A stretch of 64,000 nt of DNA, taken from contig CM065646.1 of NCBI GenBank assembly GCA_033220425.1, positions 2,301,501 through 2,365,500 on the forward strand, given 5' to 3'. Below are positions 45,490 through 57,325 of the stretch, in pieces. The notes under the pieces were generated by a model. It did not search any database, was not told the origin of the DNA, and saw only the letters and a list, made by a program, of their open reading frames with translations. The position numbers were made by a program, and so were the translations under genes. The DNA comes from Lepraria neglecta. Lineage: Eukaryota > Ascomycota > Lecanoromycetes > Lecanorales > Stereocaulaceae. Every line of letters starts with the position of its first letter. Position 1 is the first letter of the stretch.

Positions 45490-47540
45490 CCTCTCGCACA
45501 ACCAGCTCGACCCGCTGAAGCCGAGCTGACGAGCGCGATTATCGAGGCCGAAGCAGCTGTTGAGCGAGACGATGTGCGCGTAGCCCACCGAGAGCTCCTC
45601 AGATGGTGCAAATACAGAATTCGCTCGCCAGGAGGAAATTCCAGGCCTTGCCACACTCTTCGAAGTAGCAAAATTAGATTACTATGACATGATGAGAGTG
45701 CTCATTCAGCCGAGCTCCAAACCGGAGCTTCGTAATCAAGCATTGACAACTGCACTATTCGATGCGGCAAGCAAAGGCCACACAGAAGTCGAACTCATTG
45801 TAGGGACTGGGGCATTTATCGAAGCAAGGAACAGTGAAGGCTTTACACCTTTGCAGGCCTCTGTCCTTGATAGAAACCAGGACATTACGAAGTTCTTACT
45901 TCTACACGGGGGCCAATGTTGAAGCAGTATATAACATCCAAAGGACTGCACTTCACCCAGCTTGTAAGCTTGGGAACTTGGACATGGTCAAATTAATACT
46001 CGCCAACCGCGCATCGATTACCGCCCAAGATCAGCATGGATGCTCACCACTCGAGCTTGCGGTCGAAAGCGAGAACCTGACCATTATTCAGTTTCTACTC
46101 CAGCACGGCGCACCTATCAATGCAGTGAATAATCTAGGCAATTTTCCTCTAAATGTTACGACTCGCCTTAACTATATCCCGATGATTTCACGCCTTCTAG
46201 CTACTAGAGCCATAGCCGATAAGCCATCGGAGGACGGGACAACGCCTCTACATATCTGCGCTCTATATGAGCAAACTGAAGTATTACAACTTCTACTGAA
46301 AACACGAGATAATAAGCCCAACCCTGCGGCAAGTGCCAACGGGCCTACCGTCCATCCAATTTTTTGTGGAGCCATCAACTTGGAGGCCATGGACGCATTT
46401 GGAAAGACGCCTCTTCACCTGGCTATACAAGCAGACTTGAAGGAGTCTGTACGCATACGTTTGCAAAACGGCGCTTCCATAAAAACAAAACACGATCAGT
46501 GGAGCGCCCTGCCTTACGCCGTCTCTTTGGGCAGAACATGGACAACAGACCTTATATTGGACCACCAAGCGAAAACGGATCCTTGCTGGAAATATTGCCA
46601 TTGCATAGCGCTACACATAGCTGTACAAAATAGCAATGTCCAAATTGCCTTCCTCTTGGTGCGTAGGGGAGCTTCTTTCCTCCAACGTAAAGTCGAGGGC
46701 ATAAGTCCATTGAGGCTGTACATTACTTCAAAATCTGGATAAAATATCAAGCTGAAAATACTCAGGGGACCTCGAGTATATTTGGAAGATACTAGAGAAG
46801 CCCGACTGGATTCTGAATCTATCCAGGACTCCCAGACGTTGTCTTGTTTCCTGAAAAATTGACAAACTTGCGATGCTGAAAGTACTCTTAGATGCAGGAG
46901 CACCTTCCGCTCATGGGTGTGAGTTTGAACCGCGGCGATGGACCACGCTAGACTTTGTTCCCAACAATGACGCGGGTATTGCACTACTGGACCTACTGTT
47001 CGTGAGGCAGATACAGGGGCTCACTGTTGGAAAAATCGAGCACCACTCTGGGTAGCTGCGTGTAGAGGCTGCACAAGAGTCGTTGAAAGATTGCTGGAAC
47101 GTGGAGCGAACTTCAATGCCATTGACGACGATTCAGTCTCACCACTTGGCGCGGCTACCTACGGTGGCTATTTGGAGACAGTACGAACCCTGTTAAGATA
47201 GAAAGCCAGATTGAACGGCGAAAAAGGGAGCCAGTCTGCGCTTTGGCTTGCAGTGACCGGTCAACATGTCAAGATTGTGGAGACTCTACTTGAGCACGGA
47301 GCCGACGTAGAAGCCAGAGGAGTTGGTTCATCTACACCCCTTCTCAAAGCTGTCGAACGTGAAAACTGCGCAGAAGCTGCTCTACCTGGTAGCCAATACC
47401 GAGCTCTACACGTTGCATGTAGTGCAGAATGCGAGAAAACTGCTCGAGAAATTCCGCTTTTTATTTTATTACTATATCGACCTTTTCTCTCTATACGAAG
47501 AAATAGTCCAGACACATCCTTTACTAATACATGATACTCA
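45490..47540 (+). pseudogene. Ankyrin-repeat protein, decayed
   Basis: From about 45500 the plus strand reads as ankyrin repeats spread over several frames: LTSAIIEAEAAVERDDVRVA (about 45530-45590), LIQPSSKPELRNQALTTALF (45710-45770), a long open stretch 45834-46742 with six or more repeats (TPLHICALYEQTEVLQLLL, TPLHLAIQADLKESV), 46873-47055 (KVLLDAGAPSA), VVERLLERGANFNA near 47085, and 47211-47380 (LWLAVTGQHVKIVETLLEHG). Shifts near 45915 and 46740 and a TAG near 47200 interrupt it. It follows the broken hydrolase directly in the same orientation, so both may be parts of one former hydrolase-ankyrin gene. The 3' end converges on the UstYa-like gene. Confidence 0.7.
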
Positions 47541-47591
47541 GAATCTCCATGCTAAAGACGCTCGAGCCCTTACAACATTCACCACGCTCGC

Positions 47592-48579
47592 TCATCCAGG
47601 CGGCTTGTTCTTCGACTCCCTCCCTTTGGCCCATTCGTGAATGACATCGAAATTCCTACACTGTTTGACGACATCAAACCTGGCATTGAAAGCCTTTTGC
47701 TCGTCATTGTACTCCAGCGACATAACACTGACATCGGCGTGGCACTTGACAGTCTGCCACAGATAGCTGAAGCAGTGCATATCGTGCGCGTGTTCCATAT
47801 GCGGATGTTCGATTTGGTGCTGAGTGACAGTATGGTTATTCTGGAACCGAGACCGGAGCCGATTCTGTTGCAGTCTTGTTAGTGCAAAGTTCGCCGTTTG
47901 TATGAAGCATAATATGCGTTATTCAGGGATCATTCTGGAGAATGCTTACGAGGCAGTGCAGTTGGTGGAAAACTTCTAGGATGCCTGCGTAGCCTTGTTC
48001 GCCTCCGTAGAGATGAGCCGTTTCTGTTGGCATACGCGACATCTCTTCGTCAGTGATGCGGATGACGCCAACGTCTAACGATGCTTCCCAGTCCTCCTCC
48101 ATGTTTGGGTGAGAGGAACCGAACGTGTCGTTGACTATACCGCGTTCAATGTCGACGGAGCTGCTGAAGTGATCTGGATGCCTCTATAAGTGCACTGTTG
48201 TGCGACAAAGATGAGCTTTTGAGAGCTTACGCTGTTCCCAGACAATTGGTGGTTTGAGGAGTTGATCTACCGGTGGATGTTCTTAGTGTTTGATTCAAGG
48301 TTGAGGATGGTTTCGTCAATGTTGTCACTAACCATCAAAACATTCAGGGACATTCGGCTTGATCAGTCGAGTTCCGAGCGCCAAGTAGGTACATATCAAC
48401 ATGCCGTGTAAAACCCACGGCAAGGCATGGCGAAGCCTGTTCGTTGAGCTAATTCGAGTCGGCTTGTTGTGTTTGGATATCGGAAAAGAGTCAGTACTAT
48501 AGTCAATACTGTCGTCGCTGTCGTCTGCCATGAGTGGGGACCATGCTGCTTCTTTAGTGCTACTGTAGAAGGGATACAT
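47592..48579 (-). CDS. UstYa-like (DUF3328) oxidase
   Basis: Exons read as 48333-48579, 48231-48266, 47950-48183 and 47592-47864. The protein has a polar N-terminus, one membrane segment (WVLHGMLICTYLALGTRL), and the two HxxHC signatures of the DUF3328/UstYa family: HQLHC at the end of exon 3 and HDMHC in exon 4, followed by VKCHADVSVM and CRNFDVIHEW. Family members are single-pass copper-type oxidases; in ustiloxin-type RiPP pathways they form ring closures on Tyr-containing core peptides. The 66-nt and 85-nt introns are convincing. The 47-nt intron at 48184-48230 leaves the frame one base out (total 790 nt), so either that junction is wrong or the gene carries a one-base lesion. A candidate repeat precursor starts 1.15 kb away on the other strand. 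Confidence 0.8.
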
Positions 48580-49728
48580 GTTTGAGGATGAAATATAGAC
48601 TGATAAAATTATGGAGGTTTAACGATTCTGCTTGAAGGGCGATCTTGGGACCTTAAATTGTGCTGGGTCTTGTGGCAGAAATAAAACCTGTCAAATATCT
48701 ATGTCACCTACGTCTCTCCTGGGCTGACTGTGTTTGGTTGAAGTTTATGACAACTTCTTCGCGTGAGATTGTGCTTCTTTGAAGGCAACCTAATAATACA
48801 AGAGATGCCAATCGACTTTTATGCAAGGGGGCATACATGCAACAAGCCCAAATCTATAAACTCACAACGCGTAGATGACACGAGCGGACAGCCCTTCCCA
48901 AGAAGGACCGAAAAGGCGAGAGAGGTCACTCCATGGCGCAAACCGACAAGTATATAGCTGTCCGCTAATTGAATTTGCTACACGAGATGCTTCGAAGCGA
49001 TTACTCAGACCTTGTCTTACAAAAGAACGTTTCGCTGAGGGACAGCCGATACAAGTCTGACTGCGCCGCCTAGTTGCGATTGTTTCTGAGTCAATAACCT
49101 TCAATTAACATCCGAGGCTGGGCTACGGCTCCTACTGCTTTATCTGATGTTGTTGCCGTGATCAGTTACTCAGCACCCAGGCGAATGCGCAATCGCTTCC
49201 CAGAGCCAATTATTCGGTTGAGCTTCAACGCTTTCTCACTGTATCAGCCACTTTCTCGCTGTGTCGGCGCAAGCTTTCCAGCGCCACCGCGGCTGAGAAC
49301 ATGGCGAGATCCAGAACTCCAGGAACGTCGTCGTGCGGTATACTGTAAGTCTCGTTAAGACAGAGCGGAGAGGCCGCGTGCCTAAGACTAAAATCTTACA
49401 GTACACATAGTCTATGCATCCACGGGCATGAATGACTTCGCTTCTGTAGTGTAAATTTCAGCTAATGCTTCGTGAGCACCGAGTATGACAGTCACGAGAG
49501 ACATGGTCCAGGATATGGTAGACGTGACTACCGGTAGAGGTACTCCAACAGCTATAAAACACCCACACCGTACCAGAATTTCTTCTCCATCAAACGCAAC
49601 TCCTGTATCAACAACAGCCTTCTCTCAACAATCCCTGACTCCAAAAGATCAACAGTCTCCAAGCACACCCAAAACCCAACCACCTCACCAAACATCCCCA
49701 AATTCCCTCACAAGAACCTGGTTCGAAG
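48580..49728. other. Region between UstYa-like gene and secreted repeat precursor
   Basis: The two genes diverge across this 1.15 kb, so both promoters should lie here. No coding frame is supported; short frames on both strands near 48763-49104 have no family character. The last 150 bases are C/A-rich, typical of a fungal 5' leader. Confidence 0.5.
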
Positions 49729-50058
49729 ATGCAATTCTCCCGCCTCGCCCTCCTAGCCGCAGCCCTCAACCTCGCCCTCGGCTCCCCAATCCTCGAATAC
49801 AAATCCCGCTCCATCGTCGCCTCCGACGCCGCAAAACGCGCCCTCGTAGGCACCGAGACCGAGGCCGCTACCCTCGATTCCCGCAATGCGGCCGCCGCGG
49901 CGTACCAGTATCGTGATACTCCGCGGTACAAGAGGAGTGTGGAGGATTTGAGCGAGCGCAGTGCGGCTGCGAAGGCGTACGAGTATCGTGATACTCCGAG
50001 GTATAGGAGGAGTTTGAAGGATTTGAGCAGGGGTGCTGAGGCGAAGAGCAAGAAATAG
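49729..50058 (+). CDS. Small secreted repeat protein, candidate RiPP precursor (109 aa)
   Basis: A single exon. Residues 1-18 are a clear signal peptide (MQFSRLALLAAALNLALG). After a leader with a first dibasic site (KR at 36-37), two 25-residue repeats follow (about 53-77 and 78-102). Each is an Ala-rich run, then YxYRDTPRY (59-67 and 84-92), then a dibasic Kex2-type site (KR 68-69; RR 93-94), then a DLS-containing spacer. This is the layout of fungal Kex2-processed repeat proteins, including precursors of ustiloxin-type cyclic peptides whose cores hold Tyr. The nearby UstYa-like gene supports that reading. Alternatives are a pheromone-like or other secreted KEP. There are no Cys residues, so it is not a typical disulfide-rich effector. 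The repeat is well kept at the DNA level. Confidence 0.8.
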   Translation: MQFSRLALLAAALNLALGSPILEYKSRSIVASDAAKRALVGTETEAATLDSRNAAAAAYQYRDTPRYKRSVEDLSERSAAAKAYEYRDTPRYRRSLKDLSRGAEAKSKK

Positions 50059-51139
50059 AGGCGCTCTAGGGATGCTAGAGGGGTTGGATAGGGGAGGTGT
50101 CTAGCTGGCTAGTCATGAGTTCGGGAGGTTGATGTTTGTTGCAGTTGACGAGTGGATGTGACGATTTGCGGCGCAGTAAATGCGGTGGTTCGTGGGCATG
50201 TCTGAGGGGTTGCGATTTGCTTTTTTGGCTACTCTCACGTTCTTTTCTTTCATTTGTAATAGATTATGCGAGGCTCTGAGATTAGATGATGGATTCTTCC
50301 AGTAGTAGTTCCAGATGCAAGAAGCCGATGCGTATTATTCTTCATTCAAGCAATTCCGGGGCTAAATGAGCGTTATTGTTCATTCTTCGGGTATTGATCA
50401 GGATTGGCTCAACGCTATCGAGCAGAAGAAAAGGCAAAGGTCATATGATGAAATAGACAGGCGGAGGTTCTCGAGTGGCTTGGGTGCACTACAGGAGCAG
50501 ACAGTTCTCTCAATTCCAGCAGTATATACAACAGCACAGCCGAGAGACCTCATTGGCCTACTATATTACGGTTTCCGATATCTTAGAATAGAACAGTAAA
50601 ATCACAGGCCTCAAAGGGATTTACAAAGATAAGGCCAATTGGTCGAGCTGGGTGGAACAAGGCAAAAGCAGGCAACCAGAACAACGGTTTGCCCCGTGTA
50701 TGTCGATCTACGGCCGAGCTTCAAACAGATAGACGTAATCAACGACGTTATGACTTGCGCGCCTGAAAGCGTTATCTGAGGTGTGGTGAGCATGTTTCCT
50801 CTTCCAGCTGAAGTCTCTGGAGAAGAAAATTCTGATCGAAGACAAACTCTCTAACCAATAAACCCCCTATGATGGCGGCCCGTGGCGGTTCGTAGTGTGC
50901 CTGGGTGCCAGGGGTAGAAGGATTATCTGGCAAGCGAATGGTCATACCGCCAAAGCATTGTTCGGCTAGGGTCCTATCGACGTGCAAATTGAGAGAATTT
51001 AACTTGGACTTGGTGCTGCCTGCAAGAGCTTCCAGATACAGACTAGAATATCATGCCCTGTGATGCGTCTCGTGTCATTTCTGAGAGCTGTTTGGGTAAA
51101 GGCGACTTGAGGGGGTCGTAGAGTCAAAAGCTGCCACTC
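50059..51139. other. Intergenic, no gene recognised
   Basis: Holds the precursor 3' UTR and the 3' flank of the NLR. A plus-strand frame 50366-50599 and minus frames 50611-50987 have no family character. No repeat was seen. Confidence 0.45.
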
Positions 51140-54100
51140 TCATTCTTGCATTGGTGACGTGCTGAATTGGCTGCTTGACTGATCCAGCTCCTCCGTCACT
51201 GAATGATCGCACAGGACGCTATGGTGGGGAGCCACTCCCCTAATCTTCTCAAGTCTAGTGATCTCTGCTTTGGCTTCCGCTTCCACACCCGCGCATCTCT
51301 TACAACGTTCGGGTTTGCATACTATGTTTAGAGTGTCAAGCAATGATTGATCATTGCAAGTGATAGCCCAATAACGCGCTGTCCATCCGTAGGGCCCTGT
51401 GACATGGATGTCGGCCCCTTTCTGTAATATCTTCCTCACAATGGGCATCGAACGCCAGAAACAGGCCCAGTATAACGCCGTTCGGCCCTCATCGTCACTT
51501 TCGTCTATACTGACTGGTCTCTCGAGCAGCAGTGCTGCAGTTTTGTCGCGTCGGTGGATGATCGCTTCATATAGCGGTGAGCTATTGGCCCAATAAGAAT
51601 TGACGAATCTTTCTTTTTCGGCGTCGCGACCCGTTGGTCTCCATGTCCAGACCTTTTCTAGCACCGGGTCTGTGACTTTTGACAAGATCCCTTTGACTAC
51701 TTTTTCATGACCTCGGATCAACGCCCATCGTAACAGCCATCCCACAGTATTTTTGAGCGACTCGGAACCAGACCGAGGCCTCATTACGTGGCAACGTGTT
51801 TTTCCTTCGTTTCCTTCGGAAATATAGTGATAGGTATAGTCTCCTGTGGTCCTGTTTATTGCCCCATGCCTTAGCAATTCCATAACAATATGCGGATTAG
51901 GATTGGATGAGCGCTCCACGGCTTCCAGTGTACTACCAAAGCGGCCTTTGAGGTCGATCCTGGCGCCAGCTTTAATAAGGTGCCTTACGATTTCCATATT
52001 TCCACCGAAGCATGCCGCCTGAAGTGCATTGCCGAACCTTCCATCCTGCAAATTGACATTTGCACCCTTCTGGAGCAAAGACATCACGATCTCAGAATGA
52101 CCTTTCAAGGACGCTGCCTGCAGTGCATTGCCGTATCTACCCCCTGGTTCGTTCACATTCGCACCGGTATCAAGAAGGTCCTTGACAACGTCGCGGAGGC
52201 CCAAACAAGTGGCCAAATACATGGGAGGGCTTGACGTTGCAGAGTAGTCTATGTGCCTCTTGATAAGCCTCGGAAGGGCGATTTCTAGACCCATTTCCCA
52301 ATTTCTGGGATCAAAGGGTGGTGAATCTAAATCGTCAAGATTGGGCCAGTTCCCCTCACGATATGTTAGCGGTGACAATCCCTCAGAGCTGCTCAGATCG
52401 TGATTTTCGGGGTCGAAGAAAATGGTCCAGGTCTTTAGATTCTCCCTGGAACTGAGGAATTGGACGACGAGCTGTTTGGCTTTTGCGGTCATTGCATTGC
52501 TGGCATGAACGGACCAGTACTTGCAAGCGTATTCAATGAGTGGGAAAACGCGTCTGAGTCTGCTCAATGGCGCACTAGCCTCACGCCCTTGCTGCAAGAC
52601 TTCCAAAATGAACGACTTGCTACAATCAATGTATACAAGGCAACTCTCTAAGATTCGCTGGTTTGCTGCATAGGGATCTATGCCAAAGCGAGAGGCTCGA
52701 CTATGGAATGCTCGTGGTGAAGTGAGGTATTCTTTCACGCTGTAGTGTGCAAGGTGGATTTCTTTGCGAGCCTCTTTTGCTGTCACTGTGATCAAGCTCG
52801 ACAGCACCGTGAGAGCACTCTCTGGGTCAAAGAGCCGTTCATTTGGGTCGAATGCTGGATTCGCAGAGAGATTGATGACCATGATCTCAGCAACCTCATC
52901 AAGCCATAGAGGTCGCTCGGAGAAGAGTAGCCATGTAAGAGCGGCAATAGCCTCTTGGTAGTACTCTTCGCTGGTGTTTAGCAAGATTCGCTCGTAGGTA
53001 TCATCTAGTGTTGCTGGCAACGTCTTCAGTGTTTGTCTAACGTTGCTGGGTCTCAGACACTTTCTTAAGGACTCGAGTTGGCACGAAACCCAGCGAAACC
53101 TGACCTCAGAATTAGTCCTGTCATCAGAAAATCTAGGGCCAGAGTCATACATTCCGCAAGCTCCTGCAATTAGCTCGACCTCTATCTCATCTCTAAGATC
53201 AGATGGCCAGCCTCTCAATTTGGAGTCGTTCGATAATTGATTTCGGACATGTAAGCGTATATCCCCTTCAAGCTCACTGGTTTGTATGTTGACTGGTGGG
53301 AAAGTCGACATGTGGGCTAAGCTATTCAGATCCGACTCCATACGGCTAGTCACGAGGATGCTGAGCTGAGGCATCCCGAAATCCTTGAGCGTATCAAGCA
53401 TGGTCACGAGCTTGGCGCGCTCGCCATTGATAGGCGGACATTCGTCGAGCGCATCTATAATGAGATACACCCGGCCATTTGCTTCAAGAAGCGACTTCAA
53501 CGCATTCATAAGTTCTGCCTCTGGTGGTTGGTCACCCTCGTATCTGGCATACAGGTCAAGAAGAATTTTGGGCACATTTAACTGCTGGTGAAGGATCTGC
53601 AGCAGCAATGAGCGTAGCAGGGTAGTTGTTTTCTGGCGGACAGTATCACTGAAAGTGAAATAGTAATAGGCAACAGAATATGAATCTCGACGCGAACAGA
53701 AAGCCTTCGTCTCTTCAACGACTTTAGAACTGATATTTGTCAGCTAGCTCTCTCTATACTGCTCAAACTTACCACAAGATAGTTTTGCCACAGCCTGGGA
53801 TGCCATGTAGCCATATAAATGATGAAGGAGTATCACGCCATTGCGTATACCTGGCGCTCTGGATGAACCAATTTCCTGTTTGCGGTTCGCGTTGTCGACA
53901 AGCCGTCTCATGAACATCAGCAACCGAGCCTGACGGAGCGAGCCAGCGAAGAATTTTGTCCCTTCGATCCTCTAGGCCACGTCAAACCAGATCAGATCCA
54001 AGGAGGTCTCACAAGGACTCTGGTAATGCGTACCTATCTGGTGGGAAGCCATTGATGTTGTTAGATTGGAGATATCATGCCTGACATTACTAAAGCCAGT

Positions 54101-54667
54101 GTTAGAGTCATGGCGCATAGAGTTGATGCCAGCATTAGTAGCGGACAGAGTTGACAAGGCACTGCGATGATTATAGCTGGACACATCTCTAGGAAGGGTC
54201 AATGACTGTGACAACGGCTTTGGGACATGTGATATGGCTCACAGGTTTAGGACATTCATAGCAATTGCCAAATTGTTCATCAGATCATGGGTCACGATTT
54301 CCTTCAGCTTGGCAATGGTACTCTCCCTGAATGGATACTGAAGAGTGGAAGGTATGCTGCGCAATCCGGTAGTCGCCATGCCTAGACGTATCTTGTTTAG
54401 TTTACCCATCAGGCGATTCAGGCCGGCTTCGCAAGCATCGACACACTCGAACACTGCAGCGGCGTTATCTTTAACACCATGACGGTCGATGGTCTTCTGT
54501 AAGACTTCCAAAATCTTGCGAAGTGCTTCTGTAGATTCACACAAAGTTTGGACATCTTTTCGGGAGCGACGTGCTGTTTGGTAGTATTCAAGTAGAGATT
54601 GGCAGACTGTGAGGCCGAGAGATAGAACACCAACACATGACGCTGATATTGATAAAGGATCCGCCAT
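51140..54667 (-). CDS. NACHT-ankyrin NLR protein (1105 aa)
   Basis: Five exons, 54243-54667, 54034-54188, 53773-53971, 53151-53729 and 51140-53099, with introns of 54, 62, 43 and 51 nt (all GT..AG) sum to exactly 1106 codons. The start MADPLSISAS opens the fungal STAND N-terminal domain (about 1-145), a helical domain used for signalling. After a linker comes the NACHT ATPase: Walker A GIPGCGKT just before the third intron, Walker B region VYLIIDALDECP, and the GMFRWVSCQLESLRKC element typical of fungal NACHT proteins, which forms only when the 51-nt intron is removed. A winged-helix-like region and HLAHYSVKEYL follow, then about six ankyrin repeats. Fungal NLRs sense non-self in incompatibility or defence and trigger cell death. 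All parts look intact, so it is probably functional. Confidence 0.92.
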
Positions 54668-55464
54668 GTTGCGCTCACGCACGGCCTGGCCCTACTATGT
54701 TTGAATGTATTCTCGCGAGAGTGTGAAGCTGCCTGTTTATCCAGTCACGATCTGGTCAGGCAGCCAGGCAGCCACTCAGCCTCACCAACGCCTCTTGCTA
54801 GATGTGGCATAGTCTCAATGCAGAATGATCTCACAGCAAAATTATTGAGGAAGTAGTGTACTGAGATCCCACGTATGCACTTGTCCTGCTTCAAGCCTTG
54901 CACGATGAGCATTCAAGAGCGTAATTGTAGATGTTATTGAGGTACCCTAATTGGTCAAGACGTTAAAGACTAGTCTTGGTCTCGCTCCCACTGGGTGTGG
55001 CGTAGATCGACGCGTCTCGATGCCGAAACAGCCCAGACCTTGCTATCAATGTTGGAGTCTACAGCATCGATCCACGACTTGCTATCCTGATGATTCTCGC
55101 AATCAGTTCTTGAAGATGAGGACTCGTGAGTCGTGAAGCTCGCCCGGAAACAAGAGGCCGAAGTGTTCGGGGGCCCGGAGCAGGGGCCCGAGCCGGGTCA
55201 AAGTCATTTAGGCCAAGCCATCCAAAAGAATGATGACGGGATCGCGCTCAGAATAAATTAAGAGAGGAGTCAGAAGGCCTCGAAAATGCGGACACTCAAC
55301 GATTGACGTGCTACGCAGTCAGCAGAGCAAGTCCAATCGACAATCATCGCTGACGACATCAACCCCAGAGACTAGGTCAAAATAACCTCCTGACCGAGAC
55401 CTCGATACCACAGGAAAGTTGACAGCCGCGGACACAAGACTTTGGAGCATCGTGAGCTCGTGAA
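54668..55464. promoter_or_regulatory. Shared upstream region of the NLR and DUF1275 genes
   Basis: About 800 bp between divergent starts at 54667 and 55465. No coding frame is supported. It must contain both promoters; no specific site was identified. Confidence 0.5.
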
Positions 55465-56427
55465 ATGGCATCAGCTGTGGATACACCAGCACAACCCTAC
55501 AACGAAGATGAAGAAAAAGGTAGAATCTCATCGCAGGAGCAGGAGCCTACAGGTCGAGGGGACTCCGGTGCAATCGCAAGACTACGAGTACACTTCACCA
55601 CCGATGTCTCTACAGCCCATGCCGACATCCTCTTGCTCACATGCTGCTTCATCTCCGGCTTAGTCGACAGCACAATCTACAATGCCTACGGCACTTTCGT
55701 CAGCATGCAGACAGGTAACTCCCCTGCGCACCACCTTCGCCGACTCCACCCTCCTTCTAGTCTCTAGAACCACCTCTAACACGTCTCTCATCTTCATCTA
55801 GGCAACACAATCTTCCTCGGCATCGGCGGCGCCACCTCCTTCAAACAACCACCCAACCCCAAACCCTACGGCTGGGCCAAGTCCCTCACGTCAATCTTCT
55901 GCTTCTGTCTCGGCTGCTTCTTCTTCTCACGCTTCTCGCGTGCCTTCGGTTCCCTCCGCCGCGGAACGCTCGTCACTTCCTTCCTAATACAGTCAGTCCT
56001 CATCTTCATCTCAGCGGCTATAGTAGAAGCAGGTGTCGTCAACGGAAACCTTAACACTATACCGAGTGACATAGAGTGGACATCTGAGATCCCCATCGCG
56101 TTCCTGAGTTTTCAGTCTGCGGGCCAGATTATAGGGAGCCGGACGTTGAATCTGATTGAGATTCCCAGTGTGGTGCTGACGAGTATGTTGTGTGATTTGG
56201 CGTCGGATCCGAAGCTCACAAGCTCGTGGAAGGATAATATCAAAAGAAATAGAAGAGCTCTGGCATTTTTTGGTATATTGATAGGGGCTGTTGCTGGTGG
56301 GTTTATCGCTGAGGGGTCGGGGAAGATGCAGACTGTGCTTTGGATTGCTGGGGGTTTGAAGGTGGTGATTACGGGGTCATGGATGCTCTGGCCTGTCGAG
56401 AAGTCTCCAATCTCTGATCAAGTGTAA
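55465..56427 (+). CDS. DUF1275 (YoaK-type) membrane protein (291 aa)
   Basis: Exons 55465-55714 and 55802-56427 with an 87-nt intron (GTAACT donor, ATCTAG acceptor) give exactly 292 codons, restoring the family motif SMQTGNTIFLG across the junction. The hallmark GLVDSTIYNAYGTFVSMQTGN block identifies the YoaK/DUF1275 family. Five or six membrane segments follow (SIFCFCLGCFFF, FLIQSVLIFISAAIV, FGILIGAVAGGFI, VLWIAGGLKVVIT). Such proteins are common in fungi, and the transport substrate is unknown. A polar, acidic N-terminus of about 45 residues is cytosolic by prediction. It lies between the NLR and the P450/UbiA pair. Confidence 0.9.
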
Positions 56428-57325
56428 TGAGCAATCTATGAGCCTAAGGGATTGAGGTTGTCTATCTTGGTGAAGCATGAGGCTTCTTTTCCTGCATGGC
56501 TATGTCATTTCCCGCTCGAAGGTCAACCTCAGACGGAGATGGGAGGTCTCGAGCTAGGAAGGTATTCTCAGCTTCCCCGGTATCGTGTATAGACTACCTC
56601 GACGTTCCCCGCTTGGCTTCCGACTATTTTTTCTTTTGCAAGACCTTCGGAGCTCTCAATGAGCCGATAAGCAAGTATCCCGAGTCAAGAATGTGATCAG
56701 ACTGACAATTCTACCTTCTGACGTGGCTGGAATCTTACGCCAAGAAAGCGGCACTAGGTGCAGGAGGAGCAGTGCTGATGGTCCATGCACTCAGCTTAGT
56801 AGACTATGCGGTCTACACAAGCGGCGTAAGCTGTAGCAAAGACAGTGATGGTAGAGCCTCGGGGCCATTTAGTAAGACGAGTTATCATTCGCTATTGAGA
56901 AAGTGGCATTAGCTGCATGAAAGGCTGCACCTATAGACCTTCGGACTTATTAGCTGTGATTTACAAGGATTCGCGTTATCAAGCGCTGACCTTAGATGCA
57001 AGACGTGTCGGAGAACTCTAGCGCTAAGGAGACAGTATCACGGTCTCTAGGACTAACTTCATAGCAGCTTGCTAGAGGGCAAAGGTGTCACGCCAAGCGA
57101 ACTAGCTTCTTGGACGGACCCATACCTTTTGGGCTGCGTGCATGACTTGCTTGCACCGCCTAGTTTTCAGCTTACCGGGTCGGAACATAGCACCGCTGTC
57201 GATCTTTAGACTATGTCGGCTTGTTTTATTAATTGTCAATATCATGATTGCTACCATTATCGCCGGTCTCGGAGTCTAGTCCTCCTTTGCTTGCTTGCAA
57301 GTCAATCGCCCTCACAGCCAGATAC
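56428..57325. other. Intergenic between convergent DUF1275 and P450 genes
   Basis: About 900 bp with no supported gene; the frame 56496-56696 has no family character. It should contain both 3' UTRs. No repeat or hairpin of note was seen. Confidence 0.5.
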
